DNA of 64,000 nucleotides from Orobanche coerulescens (taxonomy: Eukaryota; Streptophyta; Magnoliopsida; Lamiales; Orobanchaceae). Below the pieces are notes generated by a model, which saw only the letters and a list, made by a program, of their open reading frames with translations, searched no databases and was not told the origin of the DNA. The stretch spans positions 3,893,501-3,957,500 of the forward strand of contig CM065819.1 in the NCBI GenBank assembly GCA_033398695.1. Reading direction: 5' to 3'. Shown here in pieces: positions 32,842-43,960 of the stretch (position 1 is its first letter; every line of letters starts with the position of its first letter). Made by a program: the position numbers and the translations under genes.

Positions 32842-32876
32842 GTTGTGACGTTATATTTGTCGGTATTTTCCCAACA
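32842..32876 (+). repeat. copia-3 3' LTR stub
   Basis: The last 35 bp of the LTR (GTTGTGACGTTATATTTGTC, then TTTTCCCAACA), matching 31768-31802 with two differences. Confidence 0.85.
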
Positions 32877-33039
32877 ATGATTTCATAAAAGTACAAAAGG
32901 AAATCGATCATTTAAATAGATAAATATTACTCCTTCCGTCCCAATTAAAGATTGACAGAGTATGTATATTTGGTATAAGTAATAATGATAAATATATAGT
33001 AGAGATTAAAAAATAAAATATATTAATAATAAATGTGTG

Positions 33040-33653
33040 ATTATATAAATCTACTTTCTCAGTGAGGAAACTATATCAGAGGATGAGAGGAGAAGGAGAA
33101 AGAGTTATGTGGCACAAGGTAATATCCTCCAATATTGCTCCACCTAAATGCTTATTTATTAATTGGCTAACAATCTTGGGGAGACTTGCAACTGTGGAGA
33201 ATTTGTTGAGATTTGGTATAACTTTTGATTCTGTGTGATGTATGTGTCAAAAGAATAGTGAATCCATTGAGCACCTACTTTTTTACTGTGATTACTCTCT
33301 TATGTGTGGATGGAGTTAATCAAATGGGGAAGTATTTCAAGGCCTAGAGTTGATTGGGAAGCTGGGGAGGAGTTTTTGAATACACAATGTAGACCAAAGA
33401 AAGGGAAACGGAAACTGTATAGGTTGATGGTGACAGTTGCAATATACCAGATGTGAATTGAAAGAAATTTGAGAAGGTTTCAAGGGAAAATTAAGAGGCC
33501 AAAGCTGTTCCTAGAAGTAGTCAATATATTGTTGCTATTAGTTGTAGAAATGATAGCAGATTAGCCAGTATGTTGGCTAATTAGTATTGTTTTTGTTGTT
33601 TGTGCTTGTATAGTTCAATGCTTACTTGGTAATAAAAATTTTATTTTACCAAA
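33040..33653 (+). mobile_element. 5'-truncated LINE fragment in the MITE
   Basis: Twelve-bp target repeats AATAAATGTGTG flank it at 33028-33039 and 33654-33665. The 3' end reads GGTAATAAAAATTTTATTTT and then ACCAAAAA, as is common for plant LINE tails. Only the end of ORF2 is present, consistent with target-primed reverse transcription and 5' truncation. Confidence 0.8.
33107..33570 (+). pseudogene. LINE ORF2 C-terminal zf-RVT region
   Basis: The readable frame from 33107 gives APPKCLFINWLTILGRLATV, then ENLLRFGITF, then a stop and CMCQKNSESIEHLLFYCDYS. This is the cysteine/histidine zinc-binding domain that follows RT in plant LINE ORF2 (CxxC...HLLFxC). A TGA and a frame change break it. 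Only the domain and a short tail remain. Confidence 0.8.
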
Positions 33654-33783
33654 AATAAATGTGTGGTGAAGATTAAAATAAAGATAGTTGTTTTATTTGA
33701 TTATAAAAGGTGACATATGTAAATTTACTAAAAGAACTATTCTTTGATAGAAATGTAAATTTTTGGGCGGGATGGATGGAGTA

Positions 33784-35106
33784 TTAAATGAATCGATTCA
33801 AAAATAATAATAAAAGTATTTAAACAAAAAAGATGGAGAAATACAAGTATTTTTAATAATACTAATTCTGCTCCATTAAATTTTGCTAACATTGGATTCT
33901 TGCAAGATATGAAGTCTCATCCTCTATTTTCTTCTATTGCATGGTTGATCCACATCATTAAAATTTGTGGTATCAGGATCAGAATTTAAGAATACTTGAA
34001 TAAAATGATTATCATTAACATGTGCAATGACTATGTAGTTTAGTAATTAAAATAGAATTAGTGCGGACCTAAACGACAAGTGGATAAAACGACCCCATTG
34101 TATGAATTAAATATGCATGCAGTATAATATTATTCCGAGTTATTCTGACAAGCCCACAATATAAGAATCCATTCAACTCAAATGAGCTGCTGGAGACTCC
34201 ACCCAATTAAGTTTACACTATATATTATCTACTGCACGTCATTCTAAAGAGACCTTATCATACTTATAATGGTCAGGAATGTCAATAGTATGGCTAACAT
34301 GATTCCAAAAAGTTTTGGGTAATTATTGTATGAAACAATTATTTTACAGTTGCAAAGGTTGGATCAACCGTATGCAATTCACAGTCGATATGTTGAACTG
34401 CCTCTATAGAAAGGTAGCCTCTTGAATAACTGTACATATCATCATATAATATAAAATCTCATAGGAATTATAGGATCAACAACATGTTGGTTTTACGGAT
34501 CAACTCGATAATCGATGCTGTATTCTCCAAATATTTCTTGAGTTTTGCATGAGCGGGTTCGAACAGTAAATATTATAAGGAAGCAAATAAAAATATATCT
34601 GCAAAACCTAATATTTATAAAATATAATATCTTTGTCTTGCACAACATCCAAAGTGCATATACTTGTTGCAAAGAATCAAAAGTCGATGTAGTATAAAAT
34701 TTTGGCCATGAGTTACCAAATTTTTTCCAATCAGCACGAAGAATACTACTACAATTTTATGACATTTAGATTTATATACCATATACAAAACATATGATAG
34801 AAAAACGTCAGCAACAGAAGATAACAATACCAAATCTCTGTCAGAAACAGAAGGCAGTAGTGCATTTTTTCAAGAATCAAATTTGCAAGACAATTAAACT
34901 CCCAGTATAATTAAATATATTTTAAAGTAAATAATATATTTATATATTTCGTTTAATAAATAAAATATATTTTAAAAATAAATAATATATAGTACATAAT
35001 AGTAATTTGAAAAAACTAAAATATATATTAATATAATTACAATTAAAATGAAAAGAATGATATTTTATTAATTAGATTTAGTTTGTCAAATAAGGGGATT
35101 AGTAGT
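33784..35106. other. Intergenic stretch, nothing recognised
   Basis: 1.3 kb of AT-rich sequence with no ORF I can support and no terminal or target repeats I could pair. It becomes very AT-rich at 34910-35050. Confidence 0.5.
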
Positions 35107-35109
35107 TTA

Positions 35110-36981
35110 GGGGGGTGGCAATGGAGCACGGTATGAAACGGCATGATGCCATGCCGCTCGAAAACACCGCCGCCACCCTTGCGGCATGGCTGCGACATGA
35201 AGGACATCGGCATACTTTGCCGTTGAGGCATGAATTTGATGAAGGAATAATATAGCCGTTGAACGGTTAAATTTGTGACCGTTGCCTATTTTAAACAAAA
35301 AAAATATATTTCCCTTTATAAATCACCTACAATTCACATTTTATTTACCATATTTTCACACAAACAATTCACATTCTTTTTACCATGTCTTCATCCTCCT
35401 CTTCGTCATCTGAGGTCGAGTTAGTTTTTCCCACCGACTCTTTCGAACTATTGTTATCCGGTAGTACCCTAGAAACCTATTTAGCCGCGTACGATTCCAT
35501 TGAAGACACGGCAAGCACTACCGAAATCCGGGAGTCTGCCACCCATTTTCGTGAAAAAACTTTACAAACTCTAATAAATGACTATTTCGTCGAACAACCA
35601 AAGTTTCCCGCCCATGTTTTTCGTGACCCGTTTTCGAATGACTATTTTTAAAAATTGTTGGCGATATTGAAGCGAATTTCGAATATGGTTTCAAGAGGGT
35701 GTAGACGCGAGGGGAAAGAAAAGTTTCATGGCGTTACAAAAATGCACATCGGTTTTTCGGCAACTCACAATGGGTGAACCTCCGGATATATTTGATGACT
35801 ATTTAAACATGGCACGAAGAATGTCAGGTTAACCTTGTTATTTTTATTTATTTAATTCGTTTTTTATAAAGTTTTCGTTATTTTTTTTAGGGTTTACTAT
35901 TTAATATTTTGTAAGTGAATGCCTTGATCATTTTTGCGATGCGATAATTATATTATATAGTCGAGAGTTCTTACGTAGGCCGACAACCCACGACGTTGCA
36001 CGTTTATTCGAGGCACATGAAGAAAAACATCACATTCCTGGAATGCTTGGTAGCATTGATTGTACATATTTCGTTTGGCGAAATTGTCCTAGACATTTGA
36101 GATGCCAATATAAGAGAGGTGATCACCAATACCCGACTATTATGCTTGAAGCCGCCGCTTCAAATAATTTGTGGATTTGGCATTCGTTTTTTGATCCTAC
36201 CGGTTCAAACAACGATATCAATGTTTTGAATTAGTCTCCATTGTATCTTACGGAGCGAAATGGAATGGCGCCAAACAGTTTATTTTTTGTAAATGGACGG
36301 CTTTACAAACGTGGATATTATCTTACCGATGGAATCTATCCTAAGTATTCAACGTTTGTTATAGCATATCCGTATCCCACTGACTCGAAGGAAAAGAGAT
36401 TCAAGAAGCTACAAGAGTCTGCAAGAAAGGATGTCGAATGAGCTTATGGTCGTCTTAAGGGAAAATGAATTATTCTCAGTCGTCCTCTCCGGGCTATGAC
36501 CGTCGAAAAGATTCGAAAACTCATTTATACGTGTATTATATTGAACAATATGATTTTAAAAGACGACAAGAGGGCAATATCACCGGTACATATAATGGAT
36601 CAGCCGGTCGTACCAGTTTATGAGCCGAATGTACTACCGGAGTTACTCGACGAAGATATCCATCACCGTCTCGGATATGATCTTACGGAGCACTTAGCGG
36701 CTTAAGACTTACCATACCTCGATGACTAGTGATTTTCTTGTTTTTTTAAGTATTATGTAATTTTCTTTTAATTATTAATGAAATATTATGTTTTTTTATT
36801 AAATTGTTTAATATAATTATGAATATAAAAAATAAAAAATAAAATTAGCTGAGGTATGGAATCATGGTTGCCACTAAAAAAGTATGGTGAGGCATGAGAG
36901 AGGCATGGAATGAGGTGGCAGGATATTATTGGTGGGTGGTGAGGCATGGAGGAGGCATGGGATCATGACTGCCGCCCCTCC
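35110..36981 (+). mobile_element. PIF/Harbinger-type DNA transposon
   Basis: The left end GGGGGGTGGCAATGG follows TTA. The right end read inward is GGAGGGGCGGCAGTCATG, an imperfect match, and the expected right TTA/TAA is not clear (ATGA). It encloses a degraded transposase with the DDE triad. The boundaries, especially the right one, are approximate. Confidence 0.65.
35385..36705 (+). pseudogene. Harbinger-type transposase (Plant_tran / DDE_Tnp_4 family)
   Basis: The DDE transposase would cut and rejoin the element. The start MSSSSSSSSEVELVFP opens at 35385. The first ORF stops at 35649, and the continuation MALQKCTSVFRQL...PPDIFDDYLNM is in another frame. A possible intron lies at about 35828-35891 (GT...TTTTTAG). 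The catalytic region has MLGSIDC with the first Asp at 36058, [24 protein letters not shown], then [10 protein letters not shown] with the second Asp at 36214. DGIYPKYSTFV and RKDVE follow, with the Glu at 36436. The last ORF is IRKLIYTCIILNNMI...DLTEHLAA. Three stops fall where Gln, Arg and Trp codons are usual in the family, so it is dead but recognisable. Confidence 0.88.
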
Positions 36982-38063
36982 ATGATTTTTGTAGCACTTG
37001 TTTATAAATTACATTTATTTTTCGATTTACTACTATTTTTTTATTTTTTTCGCCTTATGTCAAATATTTATAAAAGAAAATCCCGTTATTAGTTTTCAGT
37101 TATTACATATAAATCTAAGATAATAATTAATAGATGAATAAAAATATAAATACAAATTCTAATGGGAAAATAGAAAAACGTAATGAGAAACATATATGAC
37201 TCATGAAAAAATAAGTGTATAAAATTTATAACTCTTAGATATTTATAGTCAAAGAATTAAGATTTATATCTTGATAATGTGTGGCCTATCGAAAACGAAA
37301 ATTTATGGAGTTATGGATAAAGATGATGTTACGGTACATATGAATTTTGCGAAGTGTGCAGATTACCACATCACGACGGTGCAAGTGAAGTGTTCGTTCA
37401 AGGCCTTTGGCATTGGGCCACCAAAATTTCTAAATATTAGGCCACGTAGGGCCACCTAAATTTTCCATAGGACTTATGTATTTATATATTCTTCCCGCTC
37501 AAAATTTGTCCCCATATCTTTATCGGAGTATCTGTTAAAAATTTCACTTACAAACAGAAGTTCTATCTTTCAATGTTTAAGAAGGAGGACTCTTTCTCAC
37601 CTAAAATCAATTTATACTATTTTTTCTTAAAATTCGTGTCATTTCAATTGGGTCAAACTTTTGACCGATAGAAAAAGTAATATTTATAAATTGATTGCAA
37701 ATTTATAGTTTGTTTACATGAAATATTACAGTTGAACACAAGTCATTTGGCTACCCAATGCCCAACACCTAATGAAGTAAAATATAGTTGGATATTTGCA
37801 AAATATTTTAGTTACCTAAATATTATATTTGGATGCCAATAAAAGTCATTATTCTTGTAATTATTTTAATTTTGTGAGATTTTTATAATTATTTTATAAA
37901 ATATAGGAGTGTTAAAATATGTAATTTGCCATTTCCTAAATATTAGGCCACTTAAACTCATATATGCGTTAAGCCAAAAAAATTCGATAATTATTTTGCA
38001 GATATCAAGTTCTATGTATTTTGCAGAAGTTAATTTCAAGTTTTCAATTGTTATTTTGCAGAT
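36982..38063. other. Intergenic stretch, nothing recognised
   Basis: 1.1 kb, AT-rich, no supported ORF or repeat pair. Confidence 0.5.
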
Positions 38064-38066
38064 ATA

Positions 38067-38809
38067 GGGGTATTTGAGAATCAGCGAATAGCTGCTAGCT
38101 GCTAGCTGATTGCATTAGCTGATTCGACCAGCTGATTGTATTTGTTGATTCGACCAGCTGATTACATTAGTGGTTTGTATGAAAGTGTTTGGTAAAATTA
38201 ACTGATAGCAGATAACGATTTGTTTAACCAAGATAGTAAAATGACACATAAGGGTATACATATATAGCATTACTAATCGCGATAAAATACTAAATAGTAA
38301 CGTCAATTTTTTATTTATTATTGTTACTTATTAAAAATTAATCTATTAATTATAATATTTAACATCAATAAAATTATTAATTTTTATATTCATGGTGTTT
38401 AGATTAATTAGTGTAAACACTATCAAATTATTTATTCCTTTTACATACTTACTACTTTTGTTTTAATTATTTTAAATTGCCGGTAACCATAAAAAATAGT
38501 AATTTAGAAAGTAATATTTTTCACATAATATTAGTGCACAGTTAGATATAATATAATATTGATTAGAATAAAAAATAAAAAAGATATCATAATACTAGTG
38601 GGTAAGAATGTAATTTGGATGGAGTAATCCAATCCGCTCTTTCCAAAACACTGCTAAGAATAGCATTTTTAAAATTAGCTTTTTGAGGTCAATAAAATCT
38701 TTCAATCCGCTCTTTACCAAGTACATAAATTAGCTGTTTCATATGGTCAAACATCTAATGGACGCCAATCCGTCAATTTTCCTTCGATTCGCTCTTCACC
38801 AAACACCCC
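38067..38809. mobile_element. Putative MITE-like element with GGGGTRTTTG termini
   Basis: The left end GGGGTATTTGAGAATCAGCG and the right end read inward GGGGTGTTTGGTGAAGAGCG match at 14 of 20 bases, and at the next three as well (17 of 23). ATA flanks both sides (38064-38066, 38810-38812). AGCTGATT-rich repeats lie just inside the left end. The termini resemble Tourist/PIF-like elements, but a hAT relationship cannot be excluded. Confidence 0.45.
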
Positions 38810-38812
38810 ATA

Positions 38813-39351
38813 AACATCCTACTCTCTTCGCTAGAAGACAAATTGACATCACATAAGAGAAATTATTGTAATTGTTTATTTAATTGAACAAATCAATTAT
38901 ATAATTTAATAAGTTTGGAAATAATAACTATTATTTTTAATATCCTATTCCAATAAATCCATTATATAAATCTATATTATAAATAAAAATATATCAAACG
39001 ATATACCATGTTAATGTCACTATTGATCCTTTATATAATTAAATCATTATCAACTATTTATCAAATACTTAGAAACAAACGGTAAATATAAGTAGCTAGT
39101 TAAACCAGCTTAAACAACCAATCATTAGCTAACAACTAATACAAACACATAACGACTAACAATTGATCATTAATTGCCAAACACAACATATATCAAACAA
39201 TTAATATAATTAAATCTGGATAAATAAATGTTTGGTAAATGGTAAACCTTGTCAAATAAATAATATTCTTTGGTCCCGACTCATTAAAGAGGAAAAATAA
39301 ATAACCTCATTAAATGCATCAATGTCTAAAGAGTTCACCTTTCAGAAGTCC
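38813..39351. other. Intergenic stretch, nothing recognised
   Basis: AT-rich, with a few further AGCTGATT-like words around 39085-39130. No gene. Confidence 0.45.
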
Positions 39352-40384
39352 ATATATATATATATATATATATAGGGGTGGGTTATGGAGTGAAATGGTT
39401 TAGGTGTAAGAAATAAGAATGTATCCTAACCTTACATCTATAAAGAATTAAGGTTTCAGATTTAACTAGATTTGATGCTGACATCATCATTGATTCACCC
39501 GATTTTAACAACAAGGGTATTTGTGAAATGAAATTTTTTCTCACTCCTTTCCATTCATCTTATCCATCTTTTAAGGGATTCTGAATTTATTTTCAAAATT
39601 AATTTTCTCTCCCCTGATTTCAATTTATCCCTAATTTCGTCCGCTCATTTTCTCTCCCCCATTTCTTCTCATTACTGCTCCCCCATTCCAGAATTCTGCC
39701 GTCGTCGCCGCTGTATATTAGCACGATTATTCTGAGAAGTTAGCACAATCTTTGTAATTAGTAAGCACATTTAATATTATTTTTGCAGCATAAGTGTGTT
39801 TATTATCAGCACATTTAGCTGATTGTTTCTGCACATTTATAATAATTTTTCAGCACATTTAGCTGATGGTTTCTGCACATTTAGAAAAAAATAAGCAGTA
39901 ATATTTGTGCTAAGTAGTGTAATGTGATTTCTTAGTAAGCACAATAAATATAATTTTATTTTACTTTTTGCAATCTGTAAATTTCTTGAGATCTTAAGTT
40001 ATTATTATTATTATATTTTTTTACAGATAATGATAAGGGTAAAGCAAATGGAGATAAGGGTATAAATGATGGAGGAAGGATGAAGGATGAAGGAAAGAGA
40101 TAAAAGGGTGGAGGAAAGAGAAAACAAAATCACCACGTTGGGAAGAGATGGGAAAGTGGGATATGAAATCCCATGATTATAGGAAATATCAAACATACAA
40201 TCTGTATAATTACAAATATATCCCCACAAAAATATTCCGCGTAGCACACTTAGGCTAAATTCTTAGCACAACGTGACCAAATCGCAACAATTGATCACCA
40301 AAGATCAAAGGCCCAAAATCATTCTTATTTCTTACGGAAAAAAGCTTTCCTACCTGAACCTATCCATATATATATATATATATA
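39352..40384. mobile_element. MULE-like element inserted in a TA microsatellite (MuTAnT-like)
   Basis: A (TA)n run at 39352-39374 and another at 40366-40384 bracket a 991-bp segment. Its ends are inverted copies: 16 bp GTAAGAAATAAGAATG is perfect on both sides, with weaker similarity out to GGGGTGGGTT / GGATAGGTTC. This matches Mutator-like elements known to target TA microsatellites. No transposase is present. The interior has CT-rich leader-like sequence (39590-39710) and repeated CAGCACATTTAGCTGA words (39800-39890). Confidence 0.65.
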
Positions 40385-40608
40385 GCCCGTAAGCTCGAAC
40401 AGCTACATGTAGTTCACACACCTAACTAAGTAGTCAAACCTTTTCAATTTAAGTGTGAGCTTTTAATTTTATCCAATTATTAAGAAATGCAAATTTAGAA
40501 TTTGATTTTCCAATTTTATCATTGACATATTATTTGTTCCTTTTCACTCAGAGTATTAGGTTTCACTCTAATTTCTAAAATATATTTATTATTTAGATAT
40601 TCTTCAAC
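40385..40608. other. Short spacer, nothing recognised
   Basis: About 220 bp of AT-rich sequence between the MULE-like element and the gypsy-2 LTR. Confidence 0.4.
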
Positions 40609-40651
40609 TTTTATGCTCAAATTACGCGTATTTCAATAAATTTTCTACTGC

Positions 40652-40825
40652 TATTTTCGACCATTATACACATAGGCCATCATTTTCGACCAGCTTCGTC
40701 ATGGGACGACATTTTTGATCTATTTTGCTAGAGGATGTTATTTTCGGCTCGTTTCATCTGGAGACATTATTTTCGATCCATTTCACCCTGATATGTCATT
40801 TTCACCCCGTTTCACCCTAATATCC
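40652..40825 (+). repeat. Six diverged tandem copies of a 29-bp unit
   Basis: Units start at 40652 and every 29 bp thereafter (TATTTTCGACC, CATTTTCGACC, CATTTTTGATC, TATTTTCGGCT, TATTTTCGATC, CATTTTCACCC). Spacing is exact while bases diverge. Confidence 0.85.
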
Positions 40826-41264
40826 ATGTATTTTGGTATTCGTGTGTGTGTTATTTCGGACGCATTTAGTTGAGAAATTATTAGTAATTTCCATTTTGTA
40901 TTATGGTTATTTGGAACCGTGTGTTTTGACGATTGGAATTAGAATGTTTATGCTTGGTAATTGTCGAGTTTGTGATTTCTGGAGTATGTTGTTATGGAGG
41001 AATGTCGAAGTGGTGCACGAGAGTTATGGCCGTAAGATATGAATGTATTACCAAAAGGGTGTTAATAGAATAAGAGTAGATATTTCCGAATAGTGATATG
41101 CACAAGGGCTGACTTCGATCGATCACCATAAATTCCAGAAAAATCCAAAAATTCTAAAATTTTATAGCATTGTATAGAATTGAGTAGATTTTCAATGGTT
41201 CAAACGGTGAGTCAATCGGAGTAAAGACGAAGGAGTTATGGTCGAAATAGTAGACCCTGGTGCA

Positions 41265-41380
41265 GTAACACGGCCGTGTCATTTGACGCGGGCCGTGTCG
41301 AGCTATTGCGGTTAAGCAAAAACCTTCTGGATGGGTGACACGACCCATGACATGGCCATGTCATTTGACACGACCGGAAA
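41265..41380 (+). repeat. CACGGCCGTG palindrome cluster in gypsy-2 U3
   Basis: AACACGGCCGTGTCA, GCGGGCCGTGTCG, GACACGACCCATGAC, ATGGCCATGTCA and GACACGACCGG lie within 115 bp, about 35 nt before the TATA box. Confidence 0.75.
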
Positions 41381-41413
41381 GTGCAGAAATGCTGAAAAAC
41401 CCACTTCGGGAGC

Positions 41414-41421
41414 TATATATA
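41414..41421 (+). promoter_or_regulatory. TATA box of gypsy-2 LTR
   Basis: TATATATA in GAGCTATATATAGCTTTGG. Confidence 0.6.
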
Positions 41422-42635
41422 GCTTTGGTCGATTTTTTGGGCATTCTAGCACCTTCCCTTGATCCTCCACCTAGAATCCTTCATCTTAAACTCCAAAATC
41501 AAGCCATAAACATGTTCCAAACACTATAGAATCAAGATATCAAGTCCATTTTTGAATGATTATCCATCTCTTGGTTGAATTAATGTATGTGGTTGAAGTT
41601 CTTCAAGTCATTTTATAGAATTTTGGGGTTTGTTGGGAATTCTTGATTCAAGTTCGTTTTGGCTTTGGATTATATTAGATTATGATGTTGTAATCATGTT
41701 ATTTTTTTTCCCTTAGAGTTTATGGATTAAATTCTGAGTTTTTAATCCGTTCTTAGGTTCGACCTTTGTCGCCTCCGTAGTGTTCGACTAAATGTCTCTA
41801 AGGGTAGAACTTAGGGTGAATCCTTCCATTTCTGTGGGGTTGTGTTTTGATTCGGTATCTCAATGTGTTAGTGTCGAATTGTTGAAGGAAGTTCGGATCG
41901 TACGTCCATCCGTTCGTTGTTTCCCATGTCGTTCGAATTGAGGCAAGTACTTTGATTGTGTTTAATGTACTTCTTGTGAATATGTAAAAATGGGATTTGA
42001 GCCAATTGTTGATTGAGTGTGTGTGAGCCGAGTAAAACCAGTGAGGGTCCCCTGGGGTCCGGTAGGTTGCGTTTCCCTACAGATCACTCGGTTGGGTTAT
42101 ACAACCAGAGAGAGCCTGACGAGGTCTCTTGGGGTGCGTATCTTGCGAGATGCGGGGCCAGTATAGCTCGGGAGGTTGTTTTGTGATGATGATTGTGATG
42201 TGGTATTACGGAATATCTGCGACGACACTGTGATTTATGTTGATTATTGACTTGTTGTACATATTCTAGAATCATTGTACTTGCACTGGCTTCTTGCTGA
42301 CCGGTGGATATACTTTTGTGTATTCAGGTACATGTCCAATTGAAGAGCCAACACAGGGCGAACACGAGCTTGGCAGGCAGCATTGATATCGTGCACCCTT
42401 TTTGAGTTATTGGTTATATTGTCATGGTCATGGTCGTGTTTTACATTTTGTACTCGCGGGGGTACTTTCGTGTGATGTTGTTGTACCAAATATGAACTGT
42501 TGTATCAGTTGTGGTCCTACGGGACGAGATGTTTTTGGTATTGTGTTGTATGTCATTTTGAAGTTGGTTTGTTTAATAAAAGAATAAAGTTGTGGATTGT
42601 AAAACTAAATGAGTTCTTACGTTAGTCCAAGCCTG

Positions 42636-42659
42636 GTAGATTCTCCAAAAAGAATCTAC
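42636..42659 (+). other. Conserved LTR-end hairpin, gypsy-2
   Basis: GTAGATTCT pairs perfectly with AGAATCTAC (6-nt loop) and is followed by GACGCTGTAATATTTC. Confidence 0.7.
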
Positions 42660-42702
42660 GACGCTGTAATATTTCTGTAAATCACGGGGGTGTTACAGAA
42701 TA

Positions 42703-42714
42703 TGGTATCAGAGC
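42703..42714 (+). promoter_or_regulatory. gypsy-2 primer binding site (tRNA-iMet)
   Basis: A perfect TGGTATCAGAGC, 5 nt after the LTR. Confidence 0.9.
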
Positions 42715-42930
42715 TTAGGATTATGGATACCTAGGTTGTCGGTGTTTTGGGTCTGTTAAATTGAGTCAGTTGTTGTCTACGATATCATTGGCATTCTACC
42801 ACCCCGTGTTTCCTGTGCTGGAAGACTCTTTAGATGCTGGTTGTTTCTTTGCTTCGGAAGTACTTCTCCTTTTCATTGTGCAATTTATTATTGTAACCAT
42901 TTCCTTGTTGAATCATTCTTATTCTTTAGT

Positions 42931-43960
42931 ATGCTGAGAGGTAGAACTGACCGCCAACGCGGCCGAGGCCGTGGCAGCGTAGTAGCATCTGAGTCCAAGA
43001 GATCCGTTTCAGAATCGGAATCTCATTCTGCGACTAGGTCAGAACCGATCCCTTCGGGAGGTTCAGATGGAGGCTCGGAGGCCGAAGTGCCTAACGTTCT
43101 TCAATAAGTCGTAACGCAAGTGCACCAACTGGTACAAGTGGTGTAGAATATTAATACTGGCAGGACGGTTGAGGATCGATGGCTTTAAGAAGTTATGAAG
43201 ATGAACCCTCCCAGATTCGGTGGTTCCGGTGATGCGAACAACTGGGATCATTGGTTAGTTGAGCTGGAGAAGATCTTTGACGGTATTGGTTGTCCTGAAG
43301 CCAAGAGAGTCTCGATTTCTCAATATCTGATAGTTGACGACGCTTCGGACTGGTGGCGAGCTGTTAAGCCCAAGGACGGTGATGTCATTGGAGAATAATT
43401 TAATGAACTGATGGAAGCTCAGTATTGTCCAGCGCCGGTACAGTTAGCAAGAGTCAGTGAGTTCTTCAGAGCTCAACCCGAAGATGTTCCTATTTCTGAG
43501 GCAATCAAGACATACAACAAGCAGTTAGTGTATGTCCAAGATCGGGTTAAGGATGAGATAGACAAGATACTTCATTTCGATGCTAGAATGAAACCGAAGG
43601 TCCGAAAGTATATGGCGGGCCTTTGGTGTACTACTTTGAGAGAATATCAGGATAGAGCACTTGCTTATGAGATGGTGTCAGTTCCGGTTCCTGCAGTTTC
43701 GAGCTCGAAGAAACCGAAATTTTCTGGTAGTTTCTGAGGCAGCGGATCGCGTAGGACTTAACCTTCTGTGCAATCTTCTGTTGGTTCCCCTCAGCCTAGT
43801 GGAGGAGCGCCGAAAGTTTGTTTTAATTGTGGAAATCCAGGACATATCAGTTCTCGTTGCACTTCTCGCCCCATTGATTGTTTTAAGTGTGGGAAGTAGG
43901 GTCACCGCGCATTATATTGTGAGTCAGTAGGCGAAATCTTCTCTAAACAGTCTCATACTC
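42931..43960 (+). pseudogene. gypsy-2 gag with two CCHC knuckles
   Basis: The ATG at 42931 opens MLRGRTDRQRGRGRG. One frame carries the whole gag with a few stops (near 43106, 43147, 43186, 43396 and 43735). The capsid core reads PPRFGGSGDANNWDHWLVEL, then EFFRAQPEDVPISEAI and RMKPKVRKYMAGLWCTTLREY. Knuckle one is CFNCGNPGHISSRC at 43819-43860. Knuckle two, CFKCGK-stop-GHRALYC, follows at about 43880-43921 with a TAG in it. It is better preserved than the Tekay-22 gag. Confidence 0.88.

Larger units (their letters stand above)
30919..32876 (+). mobile_element. copia-3: internally deleted Ty1-copia element
   Basis: The 5' LTR (30919-31802) starts TGTAGGAATC and ends TTTTCCCAACA. The PBS follows at 31806. 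Gag and the start of protease are readable, then the sequence jumps at about 32841 to the last 35 bp of the LTR. Perfect ATGAT duplications at 30914-30918 and 32877-32881 flank the whole, so the deletion happened inside an inserted element. Confidence 0.85.
32930..33781. mobile_element. Stowaway-type MITE interrupted by a LINE
   Basis: The left end CTCCTTCCGTCCCAATTAAA and the right end, read inward on the other strand, CTCCATCCATCCCGCCCAAA, match the known Stowaway terminus (CTCCCTCCGTCCC). TA dinucleotides flank both ends (32928-32929, 33782-33783). Without the LINE the MITE is about 226 bp, the usual size. Confidence 0.85.
40614..42697 (+). repeat. gypsy-2 5' LTR
   Basis: 2084 bp, close to the 2.0 kb gypsy-3 LTRs. 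It ends ACGGGGGTGTTACA. The start TGCTCAAATTACGC is placed by alignment with the gypsy-3 LTR start and could be wrong by some bases. It holds a 29-bp tandem array, a CACGGCCGTG cluster, a TATA box, the GAGGCAAGTA box (41940-41949) and the terminal hairpin. Confidence 0.7.
41943..42929 (+). other. Predicted GC-AG leader intron of gypsy-2
   Basis: The donor ATTGAG/GCAAGTAC is in the LTR. The acceptor CTTATTCTTTAG/T lies one nucleotide before the gag ATG at 42931. Length 987 nt, against 982 nt in Tekay-22. It spans the PBS. Confidence 0.5.
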
